A stretch of 64,000 nt of DNA from Coix lacryma-jobi var. lacryma-jobi (GCA_009763385.1 CM019827.1:112681204-112745203); one strand, 5' to 3'. Shown: positions 32,213-43,587, numbered from the stretch's first letter. The notes: generated from the sequence alone by a model not told the origin. Numbers and translations: made by a program.

Positions 32213-35200
32213 GTAAAACGATTGGAGAACGTCTGGTTGGTGGATTCCGGTTGTTCGAGGCACATGACCGGAAACGCCAAGTGGTTCTCAAGTCTTAGTC
32301 CAGCCGCCAGAAAGGAGTTTATCACCTTCGGCGACAATAGCAAAGGTAAGGTTTTGTCTCGTGGGTCGGTGCGAGTTAATGAGCACTTTGTGTTGCGCGA
32401 TGTTGCTCTTGTTTCTAACTTGCATTTTAACCTTCTTTCTGTTTCACAACTCTTTGACGACGACTATGAGATTCGTTTTAAACCGAATCTCAGTCGTATT
32501 TTGGATCCTCAGGGCAATCTTGTGTGTTTGATTTCGCTCTTTGGAAAAGTCTTTCGTGCGAATTTCTCGGAGTCTTTTGGCATTTCTCGTTGTCTTGTGG
32601 CTGGAGCTTCCTCCTCTGATCTTTGGAAGTGGCATAGGAGACTTGGACATTTGAGCTTCGACTTGCTTGCAAGACTTAGTTCACTTGGCCTAATCCGAGG
32701 ATTGCCCAAGTTATCCATGGAGAAGGATCTTGTTTGCCACTCTTGTAGACATGGGAAGATGGTTGCCGCTCCCCACCATCAGGTGACTCAAGTCATGACC
32801 ATGCGCCCTGGAGAGCTTTTGCACATGGACCTTGTTGGTCTGGCTCGGGTGAGCTCGGTTGGTGGGAAGTGGTATGTGCTTGTTGTTGTTGATGACTTTT
32901 CGAGATATTCGTGGGTCTTCTTTTTAGCTGAGAAGACTGAGACTTTCTCTCTAGCTCGCAATCTGATTTTGCGTCTTCAGAATGAGTTCCCTTTGAACTC
33001 AATGCGAGCTATTAGGAGTGATAATGGTTCCGAATTCAAGAATTCGGATTTTGAGAAGTTTTGTGACTCTTTGGGCTTAGAGCATCAGTTTTCTTCCCCC
33101 TACACACCGCCACAGAATGGTGTTGTAGAGAGGAAAAATCGGACCCTTGTAGAGATGGCCAGGACGATGCTCGATGAGCATAGGACTCCTAGGCGATATT
33201 GGGCCGAAGCTATGAGCACTGCATGCTACATTTCCAATCGCATTTTTCTCCGAGCTTTCTTGAAAAAGACTTCTTATGAGTTACGTTTTGGAAAACTGCC
33301 CAAGGTGAGTTATTTTCGATTTTTTGGTTGCCATTGTTTTATACTGAAAAAGGGCAACTTGGACAAATTTGAGTCTCGTTCTTCTGACGGTGTGTTTTTG
33401 GGTTATGGCACTCACACTCGAGCTTACCGTGTACTTAACCTTGACACTAACCGAGTCATGGAGACATCCGATGTCACCTTCGACGAGACCATGGTTTGTC
33501 CTTCTTCTCGTTTTGAGCGTGCAGGTGATCACGAGGTCGGTGAGCCTCTTTTTGATGACGAGGATGAGGGTGCTGAAGGTATGGACGATCCAGCACCTCC
33601 TCCACCTGCTGTGCCGCCAAGAGCGGCTTCTACGACGAATCACGGCCCCGACACGTCTTCTTCCTAGGGGCCGTGGGATTCGCCACCCCGAGCGGTACCT
33701 TTTGTACCCGGGGAGGCACCAGCTGCTGTTGAGGGGGAGGCCACTTCGACAAGGGAGGCGCCACGACACATTCAGCGCCAGCACCCGCCTCAACAGATGA
33801 TCGGCAGCATCGACGAACGCGTCACCCAGTCAAGGCAAATCTCTCACTTTGCTCATTCTGCATTCGTTGCTGATTTTGAACCCCGAGATGTTGGACACGC
33901 TTTGACAGATCCGGATTGGGTCAATGCCATGCATGAGGAGCTTGAGAACTTTGAGAGAAATTGGGTTTGGGTTCTAGTGTCTCCACCTTCTGAGTGTCAT
34001 CCTATTGGGACAAAATGGGTTTTCAAAAACAAACGGGGAGAAGATGGCCATGTTGTGAGAAACAAGGCCAGACTCGTAGCCCAGGGTTATAGTCAGAAGG
34101 AGGAGATAGACTATGAGGAGACTTTCGCTCCTCTAGCTCGTTTGGAGGCTATTAGGATACTCTTGGCTTTTGCTGCATCCAAAGGTTTCAAACTTTTTCA
34201 AATGGATGTCAAGAGTGCCTTCTTAAACGGCTACATTGAAGAGGAGGTGTATGTTAGACAACCCCCCGGTTTCGAAAATCCCAAGTTTCCAAACCATGTT
34301 TTTAAACTTAACAAAGCTTTATATGGTTTGAAACAAGCCCCTAGAGCCTGGTATGATAGATTGAAAACCTTTTTGCTAGTTAAGGGTTTTAAAATGGGAT
34401 GTGTGGATAAAACGCTCTTTCTCCTCAAGCAAGGCACTGATACTCTCTTGGTCCAGATTTACGTGGATGATATCATTTTCGGTGGTTCTTCTCACGCTTT
34501 GGTTGCCAAGTTTGCAGATACTATGAGCAGGGAGTTCGAGATAAGTATGATGGGCGAGCTGACTTTCTTTCTCGGATTGCAAATTAAGCAATCTCGAGAA
34601 GGGACGTTTGTGCACCAGGGCAAGTACACCAAGGACTTGTTGAAGAGGTTCGATATGGGTGAGGCCAAGCCTCTTCCAACACCCATGTCGACCACGACGG
34701 CCCTGGATGCGGACAAGGATGGAGAAGCTGTGGACCTGAAGGAGTACCGAAGCATGATTGGGTCGCTGCTCTACCTGACGGCGACACGCCCGGACATCCA
34801 GTTCGCGGTGTGTCTGTGCGCGTGCTTTCAGGCTTCGCCGCGCACTTCTCACCGTCAGGCGGTGAAGCACATTTTTAGGTACCTTCGTTTCACACCTGAG
34901 TTCGGGATTTGGTATTCAGCTTCCTCCAACCTCTCCCTTTGCGGTTATTCCGATGCCGATTTTGCTGGTTGTCGTGTCGAGCGCAAGTCCACTTCTGGGA
35001 CTTGCCAGTTTATTGGTTCTTCTCTTGTTTCGTGGTCCTTTCGCAAGCAGTCTAGTGTCGCCCAGTCTACCACGAAGGCTGAGTATGTTGCTGCGGCTAG
35101 CTGCTATTCCCAGTTACTCTGGATGATGGCCACTTTGCGTGATTTTGGTCTGAGCTTTTCTCGTGTTCCTTTGCTTTGTGACAGCACGAGTGCGATTAGC

Positions 35201-35404
35201 GTTGCTAAGAACCCTGTGCTGCACTCGAAGACCAAACACATTGATGTGCGCTTTCATTTTCTGCGAGACCACTATGAGAAGGGTGATATCGACCTTCGCC
35301 ATGTCGATACTCATCATCAGTTGGCTGATATTTTCACCAAGCCTTTAGACGAATCAACCTTTAATCGGTTGAGGGGTGAGCTTGGTGTGTGTTTCCCCTT
35401 TTAG
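32213..35404 (+). pseudogene. pol: Element B pol polyprotein (one nonsense codon)
   Basis: Frame opens directly after TAG 32210-32212, in the -1 frame relative to gag. Protease DSGCSRHMTG; HHCC finger and integrase residues (HMDLVGL, IRSDNGSEF, VVERKN); linker with TAG at 33665-33667 in place of the Trp codon seen in A; RT with ALYGLKQAPRAWY and YVDDIIF; RNase H with YSDADFAGC. The RNase H glutamate of STTEAEY is Lys (STTKAEY), which should impair catalysis. Ends CVFPF-like at 35404 (GVCFPF). Close homologue of A pol in opposite orientation. Confidence 0.95.
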
Positions 35405-36927
35405 ATGGGGGAAACATTTTGACTCTTGTATGATACACTGACTCTGTGTTTTTCAGTTGTTTTTGCTTCCTTTTGGTTTCTTCATGCATCTTTGCATTTC
35501 AGCATACGCTTTTACATTCTGAGCTTCATGAATATAGTCTGAAGAATGTAACTATGCTCTGTGTAGTCTTTGCTCCGATGCTTTATGTTGATACTGTAGC
35601 TTATGCTCTTTCTGATCACTGATACATACTGTGAGCTGAGCTATTTTTGAATGGTGAATCTGATTAATGAACTTAAAATTTGCAAATGTTCACCATTGAG
35701 ATATGCAACTAGCATGTGTAGAATGTGTAGAAGTCACTTATGCTATTTATGTATGCTAGGTTGCTATGTCTCTAGTGTCGAGTCATTCACTTGCTTGGTA
35801 TGTCATATTCTGTTTAAAATCTGAACCAAGTTAGGTAAATTGAAAAGATCGAGATGGGTTTGCTTGTTAGCACCTCACAGTTTCGAGACTGTTTCTCATT
35901 GCACTTTGAGTTAAACTTGAGTTGTGTAGTGTATGACCAAAACCGACGCCTTAAGCTTCTGATTGCTTTTTGCATAGGCTTCGCTCGGTTGAAAAGTTAG
36001 GCATTGACAAGCTTTCAACCTCTCGCAAACATCTGCTAAACTTCTGAACTTGTGTTATTTCACCAATGCAACTCCGATTTAAAACTGAAATCACAAGTGT
36101 ATGCTTCATTCTATAGCATGATGTTTGAACTTTGCTAGGGGTAGTTCACCTTGTATATATTTTTAGCACTTGTTTGACTTCCTGTCTATACATGTCTTGT
36201 GCTATTTTGATGGTGAATACCTTTTTGGCTGAAAACTACTCTTTTTGCTCTCATTTTAGACTTAGTGATCAGTTTGAGCCTTTGCTAGCATTCTGTGCAT
36301 TTTCTGAGTCATCGGATCAGAACTCTGTAGAGCCTCTTTGCACTCTTTTGAGTATACTCCTGAAGCTCCTAACTTGCATTTTGACTCATATGCATTTTGG
36401 AAGGGGAGAAATCTGCGTGTTGGCACTTTTTGATGGTGCATTTTCTGAGGGGAGCATTGTTTCTTGATAAGTGCATTTTCAACTAAGGAGGAGAAATTGC
36501 AAATCATTACCCTCCGTTTGAACTAAGGGGGAGCTTTCCTGGTTGTTTGCACTATTCAAGGGGAGTTTTTGCTGCTTCCTGTTGGCCGTAAGGTTTTGGT
36601 ATCGAGCTTTCTTTGCTAGTTGTGTTGAGCCTCTATGCCTCTGTCTTGAGGGACTAGCATTTTGCTTCGATTTTTGAAGATGGTTTTGGCTAGCGGTGTT
36701 GAGCCTGTTCTACCTCTTCTTGAGGGCTAGCTTTGCTTTGCTTGGTTGCATCGAGCCGTTGCCCATGTCTTTGGGGACCAAGTTGTTTTGCTCCTTCCAC
36801 TTGACCTTCTTCGGCTTTGCCTTGCTTTTGGGTCATTTGGTCGAGTTCTCTCTTCTCCTTCTTCCTCCTTTCTCCTTTCATTATGATTTGTGTTGGTAGT
36901 TGACAATGCACTCATCAAGGGGGAGAT
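35405..36927 (+). other. Element B 3' region with multiple polypurine tracts
   Basis: The functional tract AAGGGGGAGAT is at 36917-36927, next to the 3' LTR. Additional purine tracts are at 36401-36408, 36447-36454, 36485-36493, 36525-36533 and 36558-36565. No convincing gene. The tract positions parallel those of element A. Confidence 0.85.
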
Positions 36928-38971
36928 TGCGGATACATGGGTGTATGCCGAGTCTCTGAGTGATGAGTGATTGTCAACTGGGATAATGCGCATGTTCTTT
37001 GGCTTGTGTTGTGCAGGTGTCGAGCACGGATACAGTGATCAGAGGCAAGGTGAAGGTCAAGTTGAGACATGCCGTGCCGAGGGACCGAGAGTGGCGAAGG
37101 GCGGACGTGAGGCTTGGACTGAGGGACCGGTGGCCCGAGGATCAGCTGTGGTGGCTGGCAGCCTGGGACAGCGACGAGCGAAGACTTGCGGGCACGGTGT
37201 TGCTTGGGTCGTGGACCTAGGGACACGTGTCGGTGGACGGGGTGCACGGGCGGTGCATCCCCTCTACAGCTCCGGTTTGGTGGTAGAGCCAGAGAAAAAC
37301 CATCGGGTGGACGGTTTCCAGGTTTGGGCCTCAAAACCTGGGCGCGGATGGTTTCTGAGTTTGGCCACAAAACTCAGGCAGAGGACGGTTTCTAGGTTTG
37401 GGCCTCAAAACCTGGGTGCTGCGGGTTTGCTGAGTTTGGGCCACAAAACTCAGGCGCTGGTGGGCTGGTTTCCCAGTTTGGGCCTCAAAACCAGGGGTTG
37501 GTCGTGAAGGCTGGTTTCCCGGTTTGGGCCTCAAAACCGGGGGTGCGACGTCCAGGAAAAGGACGCAGAGCGGTGGCGGCACGTGGCGGCAATCGGGAGG
37601 TTGCGTCGAGGCAACGCTACGAGTTGTGCGGGCGTGGCCGTCGGATCCACCTACCATCGAGTTGGTCCAGAATAACCTTAGGGTTTAGCTGGTTCGCTCT
37701 GTAAGTAGTTAGGGGTACAGTGGGAATTAGGAATAGTTAGAATTAGGATAAGTAGGGGGAGACACCCACCTCCCTATCTATCTCAGTTCATTTGCTCTTT
37801 GCACTTAGGGTTTCCTGCTCTCCTAATCCCCTGCTGTAGCTAGCTGAGATCCGCAGAGAACCATACCTCTGTGTACTGGAGATTTTGAGGAAGTGAGGCC
37901 GTAACCTCACGGTTGTAGCGTGTGGTAGCCACACGGTTGCAGATCGATGACTTGATTTGCGTTTTGGTTCGTGTTCTCCGCGTTCCTCTTTTCTCCACGT
38001 TTTTCCCGTCGCTCGATCTCTCTCCATACTGCGTCTTTGCGAAATCCGTTTGAATCATCTTGTTCGTTTTCGAGAGGAGGTCATTTCGACCAAAGGAATT
38101 CATCTAACTCCTCACGAACAAGTAGATCGGGTTGATTTCGTTTTCGTGGCGCTTTTTTGTTCTTGATCTTCCCCTTTCGATTTCCCGGTGATTGAATCGA
38201 TTTGAGCGGATGATTTCGTGGGGATAGTCTCCTAACTACCCCATGATCATCTTCTCCAAGTTTGGGAACGTGGGATTTTGATTTGGATCGAATTTGGAGA
38301 GATTCGTGAGAGGGGCGATCAAAATTGCCCTCTCTGTTCATCCGCGGACAGTCCGGGGGTCGGGCTCCAGCCGAGTCCGTGGCTGCGCAGCTTGTACGGA
38401 CAAGTTCTTTTTGATCCGCGGACAGTCCGCCGTTGGGACTCGCGGACAGTCCGGGAACGTCCAGGGGACTTGCAGCAGCACTGCGGTTTTGCTCTTTTGG
38501 CCGGCGGACAGTCCGCCACTGGGCAGACAGTCTGCGACCGTACTGCCGGACAATCCGGGACTTGGCTGTAGCTTCCGGTTGTGAGTGTTTGCTCTCCCGG
38601 CTTCCTTGCTTGGTTTCCGGACTTCTCGTTTGGCCTTGTAGTTGACCAAGGAACCTCTCTAGGTATCTTTGCTACTTGTTAGCATCGGTATTTGAGATTT
38701 CTCAACGTAGCCGTCTATCTACGTTCGAGACTTGGTTTTTGAGGGTCGAACTTGTGCTGGAACTTTTGGTGTTTGGCTTGCAATTGCTTTGTGGTGCCTT
38801 GCTGTGATCCTAGGGATCATCCACCCTCTTCCAAGGGTCGTGGGCATCACGGTTTCGGTCGTAGCTTTCAGGGGTTGATTTTGGGACATTTGGCCAAAGT
38901 TTCGAGAGAAATTTTTGAGCTCCCATTCACCCCCCCTCTGGTCGCCTTGCTAGTGCTTTCTCGGTCCTTCA
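36928..38971 (+). repeat. Element B 3' LTR
   Basis: 2044 bp, TGCGG...TTCA, followed by TSD AGGTT. Hairpin array 37318-37546, TATA-like GGATAAGTA near 37750, CGGACAGTCCG array 38341-38556, and ATTCACCCCCCCTCT about 40 bases before the end. It differs from the 5' LTR at scattered CpG transitions and array indels. Confidence 0.95.
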
Positions 38972-39634
38972 AGGTTGCTTCTTGTTTGTTAAAAGGTCCT
39001 CTAAATTTCCTTCAATTATTGTGGCTTCTCCACCTTGAATATTGAGGCCAACCTCATGAGCAGAACCAACTTGCACTTCATGCTCAGTGTCAGAGCAATA
39101 TTCATCCTGATGCACATCATGATTGACATCGTCTTTTTCAGCCACATCATAAATATTCCTATGTTCAAATTTCTGCACAACTCGCCAATGTTGACCTAAA
39201 TCTGTGTCCTGTAAGTAAAATATCTTTTTCGATTGAGTTGCTAAGATGAAAGGATCAGTCTTATACCATAATGACTGCACATTGATGGATTTGAAATGTC
39301 CATCATCTCGAGGGCATCTTGTCTTGCCTTCTTGGTTGAACCAATCACATCTAAATAGAACCACTGTTCGTCGGACTTGAAAATTCGAGTTGTATTCCAA
39401 CTCGATTACCTCTTTGAGCACACCATAAAAATCTACGTCTTCCCCATTATGTGTCCCTTCAGTCATAACACCACTGTTTTGTGTCAGCAGGTACTTCTCA
39501 CGATCCACAGTGTTGTACCGCACACCATTAACCTTGCAAGCTGCACAACTCCTAACACGCAGATCAGGGCCACATGATAGTGCCCACAGTCCTTCACTAA
39601 ATGATTCTGGATTCTCCTTGCATTTGTTCTCAAT
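38972..39634 (-). pseudogene. CACTA transposase exon 3
   Basis: Begins after TTACAG at 39635 with IENKCKENPESF. It encodes 221 codons of the C-terminal region with the pattern I associate with DUF4216 (CAACKVNGVRYNT ... TQNSGVM ... FRCDWFN ... SLWYKTDPFILATQ). The frame runs into B at 38972, where B's LTR supplies a TGA, and resumes at 15784. Phase is zero at both ends. Confidence 0.9.
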
Positions 39635-39722
39635 CTGTAACAACAAAGTAACTCGGTTCATCAATTACGTATGGATACAAATTCATTTACTAAATATACA
39701 ACATCAATGTTTAGTGAGTTAC

Positions 39723-39818
39723 ATGGCACTTAAACCACTTTGCAAATCCTTGTTCAACCATTCTATCAACATCATGAGCACCTTGCTGCACTAGATCGTC
39801 CTTGTACAAGCTGTAGTG
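39723..39818 (-). pseudogene. CACTA transposase exon 2
   Basis: 96 nt, 32 codons (HYSLYKDDLVQQ ... AKWFKCH), bounded by TTAG on the right and CAT|GTAACT on the left. Phase zero on both sides, which requires exon 1 to end in phase zero too. The 88-nt and 74-nt flanking introns are AT-rich, as usual for grass introns. Confidence 0.7.
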
Positions 39819-39892
39819 CTAAGTTCAGTCAATTATTAATTACAACAAATAGAAATAAAACAAAAAACTATATCTGAAAGATCTAATACTTA

Positions 39893-42427
39893 CTCCACAT
39901 ATTTCGCAACCTCGTCACAATTATTTAGCACATACCAAACTAACTTATTTAGGACACCATCATCAATGTAGTCAACCCTATTAGATCCAACAAGAGTAAC
40001 ACCATGCTTAAATACAGAGATGTCATCAGGCAATGGCATCTCTACACCACTATCATCATCATGGTTAAATCTAGTGTCAATATCCTCCATGTACCCAGAA
40101 CAAAAGGTCAAGGTATCACTTTCCATATATGCCTCAGCAATTGAGCCTTCGGGCCTAGCCCTGTTCCTTACAAAATTCTTCAAAGTGCCTAGCCGCCTTT
40201 CTATTGGGTACATCCATCCGTATTGAACAGGTCCTCTAAGCAGTGTCTCATCAGGAAGATGGACAGCCAAGTGCACCATGACATCAAAGAAGGCAGGTGG
40301 AAAGATTTTCTCCAGCTTGCATAGGATCAAAGGAATTTCTTCTTTCAACTGTTTCACAACATCTATCCTTAAATTTCTACTGCATAGTTCTCTGAAGAAG
40401 GCCTCGAGCTCTGCAACTGCTTCATATACATCCTTCCTCACTAGTCCTCTTAGGCCAGCAGGTATGATTCTTTGCAGGAGTATGTGGCACGAATGTGTTT
40501 TCAGCATTCCAACCACCTTCGATCCATCTTCACTTATGTATCTTGCTAGGTTAGCCGCATATCCATCAGGAAACTTGATACCTTTCAGAAACTTGCAAAA
40601 CTCGATTTTCTGATCCTTCCCCAAGAGATACGGAGCAGGTGGAGCTTTGACTGAGTTGTCATGCTGCTGTAAATGCAATTCTGGTCTTATGCTCATATCA
40701 TGCAAATCTAGCCTGGCATTGGTTGTGTCCTTAGTCTTGCCCTGTACATTGAGTAATGTGCCAAGAATGTTTTCACATATGTTTTTCTCTATGTGCATCA
40801 CATCGAGATTATGTGGAAGCTTCAAATCTTTCCAATATGGCAACCTCCATAGCCCAACCTTGCGGCTATAAATCTTTGGACCCTCATTGCGCTTCCTTTT
40901 AATTCTAGTAATTTCAGGAGGATTATGCTTCCCTGGTCTGACATCTTTCACCTTCTCTACCTCCTCTAGGACCTCCTCCATAGTGAACTTGCCTGGCGCA
41001 TCTTTGTTTTCCCGCTTACCATCGAAAGCCAAGCTTCTTTGCCATGCATGTGTCCTTGGAAGGTAACGACGATGACCAATGTAACATATCTTACCCCTTA
41101 TTGCCCGAGATAACAGATCCTTGTCACAATGTATACATGCAAAATACCCTCTTGTTGTTCGCCCCGATAACGTGCTCAACGCTGGAAAGTCGTGTATACA
41201 CCACAACACGGCAGCACGAAGGCCAAACTTCTCACTAGTACATGCATCGTAGGTACTGACACCCTTCCATAGCTCAAGCAGTTCTTCAATTAGGGGCTCA
41301 GGGAACAAATCAAAATCCTTTCCTAGATGTTTTGGACCTGGGATGAGTAAAGACATAAAGCAGTTTGCTGGATTAATGCATTCCCATGGTGGGAGATTTA
41401 GTGGTGTCAGAAGCACTGGCCACATGCTGTACTGGGTACCCATGTTGCCAAATGGATCGAATCCATCGGTAGCTAAGGCAAGCCTCAGGTTCCTCCGATC
41501 TTCTGCAAAGGTTGGTTCCCTCCTGTCAAACTCCTTCCAAGCCTCCCCATCAGATGGATGGCTCATTACATTGTCGATTGACGTCCTCATTTTCTTGTGC
41601 CATTGAGTTTCTTCAGAAGTTCGCTTCGAAGCATAAATTCTTTTCAACCTTGCCAAAAGTGAAAAATGCCTCAATACCTTCACTGGAACCCGCTTGGTCC
41701 CAGTTCCATCTTTCCATCTAGACACCTTGCATACTGGGCACACATTTGCATCAGCATACCTCTTCCGAAACAACACACAATTGTTCTCGCACACATGGAT
41801 ATTTTCATATCCAAGGCCCAATTCTCGAAGATATTTCTTGGCCTCATCATATGATTTTGGCAACTCACTCTAAGGGTATCCTGATGACAACAACTCCATA
41901 ATTGTGGAAAATGTTGTATTGTTGATTCGATAACGAGACTTGATATACAACAACCTCACCAGAAAAGAGAATTTTGAATGGCTAGATCCCGGGCAAAGTG
42001 ACTTCTTTGCATCTTCAAGCACTCTTGCAAACCTAGGTTCTTCTCCATTAGCCTCTGTCGCAGCATACAACTCTCCTATCAGCTCAGGTACTCCGTGATC
42101 CCCATCATAATCATCATTGGCCACATCCACATGTATCTCAAAGTCGTTATCTCTTCCTTCGACCTCTTGATCAAAATTCTCAATTATTGCAACATCAGTT
42201 GGCTCCCCATGATGAATCCACCTGGTGTATGTAGCTGACATTCCATGGATGTGTATATGGTCATTCACAACATGTTGATGCCGCAAAGTTTGATTAAGAT
42301 AGTTGCAACATGGACAAAGTATGTGACTGTCTTCGGGGTATCTTTCCCTAATAAAATTCATGAACTCATCAACTCCTTTCACATATTCCTCTATGAATTG
42401 TCTCCCAAAAATCCATCTTCTATCCAT
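39893..42427 (-). pseudogene. CACTA TNP2-like transposase exon 1
   Basis: ATG at 42427; 845 codons in phase zero, with a premature TAG at 41872-41870 (codon 186). Domains in order: transposase-associated N-terminal domain (MDRRWIFG ... CPCCNYLN ... HGMSATYTRW, residues 1-75); zinc-binding CPVCKVSRW region (~residue 230); Transposase_21 core (WPVLLTPLNLPPW through GYFACIHCDKD, ~330-450); and a DUF4218-like segment (GPVQYGWMYPIERRLG, ~745-800). It should bind the element's subterminal repeats and cut its ends. The splice donor after GTGGAG reads TAAGTA where GTAAGTA is expected, suggesting loss of one G. With exons 2 and 3 and the displaced tail the protein would be about 1137 residues. Confidence 0.9.
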
Positions 42428-42886
42428 CTATTTTGACAATTCAATAAACACTATTGTCAATCATTAAATATAGAACACTCAACAAAAATCAAAAACACAT
42501 CAAAGACATACATACATGTGAAACAATTGAGAAACAAATCAAACCTTGTACTCTGCCCATGCCAATCGCGTCGCCGCTGCTCTGTCTCACGCGTGTCGCC
42601 ACTGACCGGCGCTCCTCTGCTCACCCACGATCGCTGGAGACGCCTAGCCGCCAGGGACGCCTCCGACGTCCTCGCGATGAGCCGCCACCAGCAGCCACAG
42701 GACGTTGACTCCTTGCCGTCGGGTCTAGAGCCACGGACGTCCTCGCGATCAGCCGCCACGAAAGACAGCAGCCGCGGGCATACACAAATATGTGTACAGG
42801 GTCCGTCATCTCGATTGATTAATTAAAATAAGAAAATATCATAAACTAGTACAAATAGAAAAACATTCATGTTATAACCACCAAAG
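42428..42886 (-). other. 5' leader region of the CACTA transposase
   Basis: No separate gene. 42540-42790 is GC-rich and contains two copies of a GCGGCTGATCGCGAGGACGT-like word on the minus strand; it is probably an untranslated first exon and promoter of the transposase gene. An AT-rich stretch (42430-42540) lies next to the ATG and could be an intron. Confidence 0.4.
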
Positions 42887-42956
42887 GCCTCTCGTTCCAA
42901 TGGTAAAGCTTCTACCTGTTAACCGGCAGCTCGTGGGTTCGAACCACCACGGGAGC
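42887..42956 (+). other. tRNA-derived sequence (pseudogene or SINE head)
   Basis: About 70 nt with a clear internal B box (GGGTTCGAACC, 42935-42945), an A-box-like TTCCAATGGTAAAGC and a CTGTTAA loop that would place anticodon GTT (Asn). The T arm pairs four of five; anticodon and acceptor stems pair poorly. It is therefore not a convincing functional tRNA. A tRNA pseudogene or the head of a SINE within the CACTA element is likelier. Confidence 0.4.
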
Positions 42957-42999
42957 AATTATTTGCCCAAAAAAATGGGGAGGGGTCGATTCCTTGTCG

Positions 43000-43390
43000 T
43001 GCACGGTGGGTCCACATCGCCACGTCCTCAACGTGGGACCCTCTGGCGGGACCACGGCGCCACGTCCTCCACGGTCGAGTCCTTGTCATGCAAGGTGGGT
43101 CCGCATCGCCACGTCCTCAACATGGGACCCGCTGGCAGGACCACGGCACCACGTCATCGACAGTCCAGCCCTAGTCGTCCATGGTGGGTCCGCATCGCCA
43201 CGTCCTCAACATGGGACCCACTGGTAGGACCACGGCGCCACATCATCGACGGTCCAGCCCTAGTCGTCCAATGTGGGTCCGCATCATCATGTCCTAAACA
43301 TGGGACCCACTGGCGGGACCATGGTGTCACGTCCTCGATGTGGGACCCGCTGGTGGGACCACGATAGCATGTTCTCGAGGTGGTTCAGCA
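43000..43390. repeat. Tandem repeats near the CACTA 5' end
   Basis: Four to five imperfect units of about 90 bp, each with GGTGGGTCCGCATCGCCACG, TCCTCAAC(A/G)TGGGACC, and GGCGGGACCACGGCGCCACG. It lies about 200-590 bp inside the terminus, the usual place for CACTA subterminal transposase-binding repeats. Frames across it are repeat shadows. Confidence 0.85.
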
Positions 43391-43575
43391 CCCAAACCAT
43401 CTATGACAATTTAGGTTTGTTGTTTCATGACGATGATTCTGTTTTCGTCATTATTTTTCATGCCAAATCTCCGTCACTTGTCCATAATGACAAAACTGTA
43501 AATTTCGTCATATAAAAGCTCACTCCAGTGACGCAAATCATAATCGTCACAAGTGAATTGTCATTGATGAACACA

Positions 43576-43587
43576 TTTCTAGTAGTG
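43576..43587 (-). repeat. CACTA terminal inverted repeat, 5' end of element E
   Basis: Reverse complement reads CACTACTAGAAA. TGACG-containing motifs on alternating strands fill the adjacent 150 bp. The three bases after the terminus are TAA, the expected length of a CACTA target duplication; the partner copy was not found. Confidence 0.75.

Larger units (their letters stand above)
15790..38971 (+). mobile_element. Element B: Sirevirus-type Ty1/copia retrotransposon
   Basis: Complete plus-strand element with TSD AGGTT at 15785-15789 and 38972-38976. Order: 5' LTR (split), initiator-Met-type primer site, gag, pol (protease, integrase, RT, RNase H), a 1.5-kb 3' region with several polypurine tracts, 3' LTR. 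Element A is inserted 11 bp before the end of the 5' LTR. B has nonsense codons in gag (two) and pol (one) and an altered RNase H residue, so it is not autonomous. Its LTRs differ by substitutions and by three array-length indels, so it is older than A. Confidence 0.95.
15665..43587 (-). mobile_element. Element E: CACTA (En/Spm-type) DNA transposon
   Basis: The right-hand boundary is TTTCTAGTAGTG at 43576-43587 (reverse complement CACTACTAGAAA), a typical CACTA terminus. Inside it are GTCATTATTTTTCATGCC-type subterminal TGACG motifs and a 95-bp tandem array. It encodes a TNP2-like transposase on the minus strand. The element is split by B (15790-38971). The interval given runs only to the transposase stop codon. 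The left terminus was not found and may lie further left, beyond the two-exon gene, or be lost. Confidence 0.8.

Noticed and set aside
42887..42956. Functional tRNA-Asn gene
   Set aside because: Anticodon and acceptor stems pair poorly; kept only as tRNA-derived sequence.
43000..43390. CRISPR-like array
   Set aside because: Unit length of about 90 bp with no unique spacers, in plant nuclear DNA; this is a CACTA subterminal tandem repeat.
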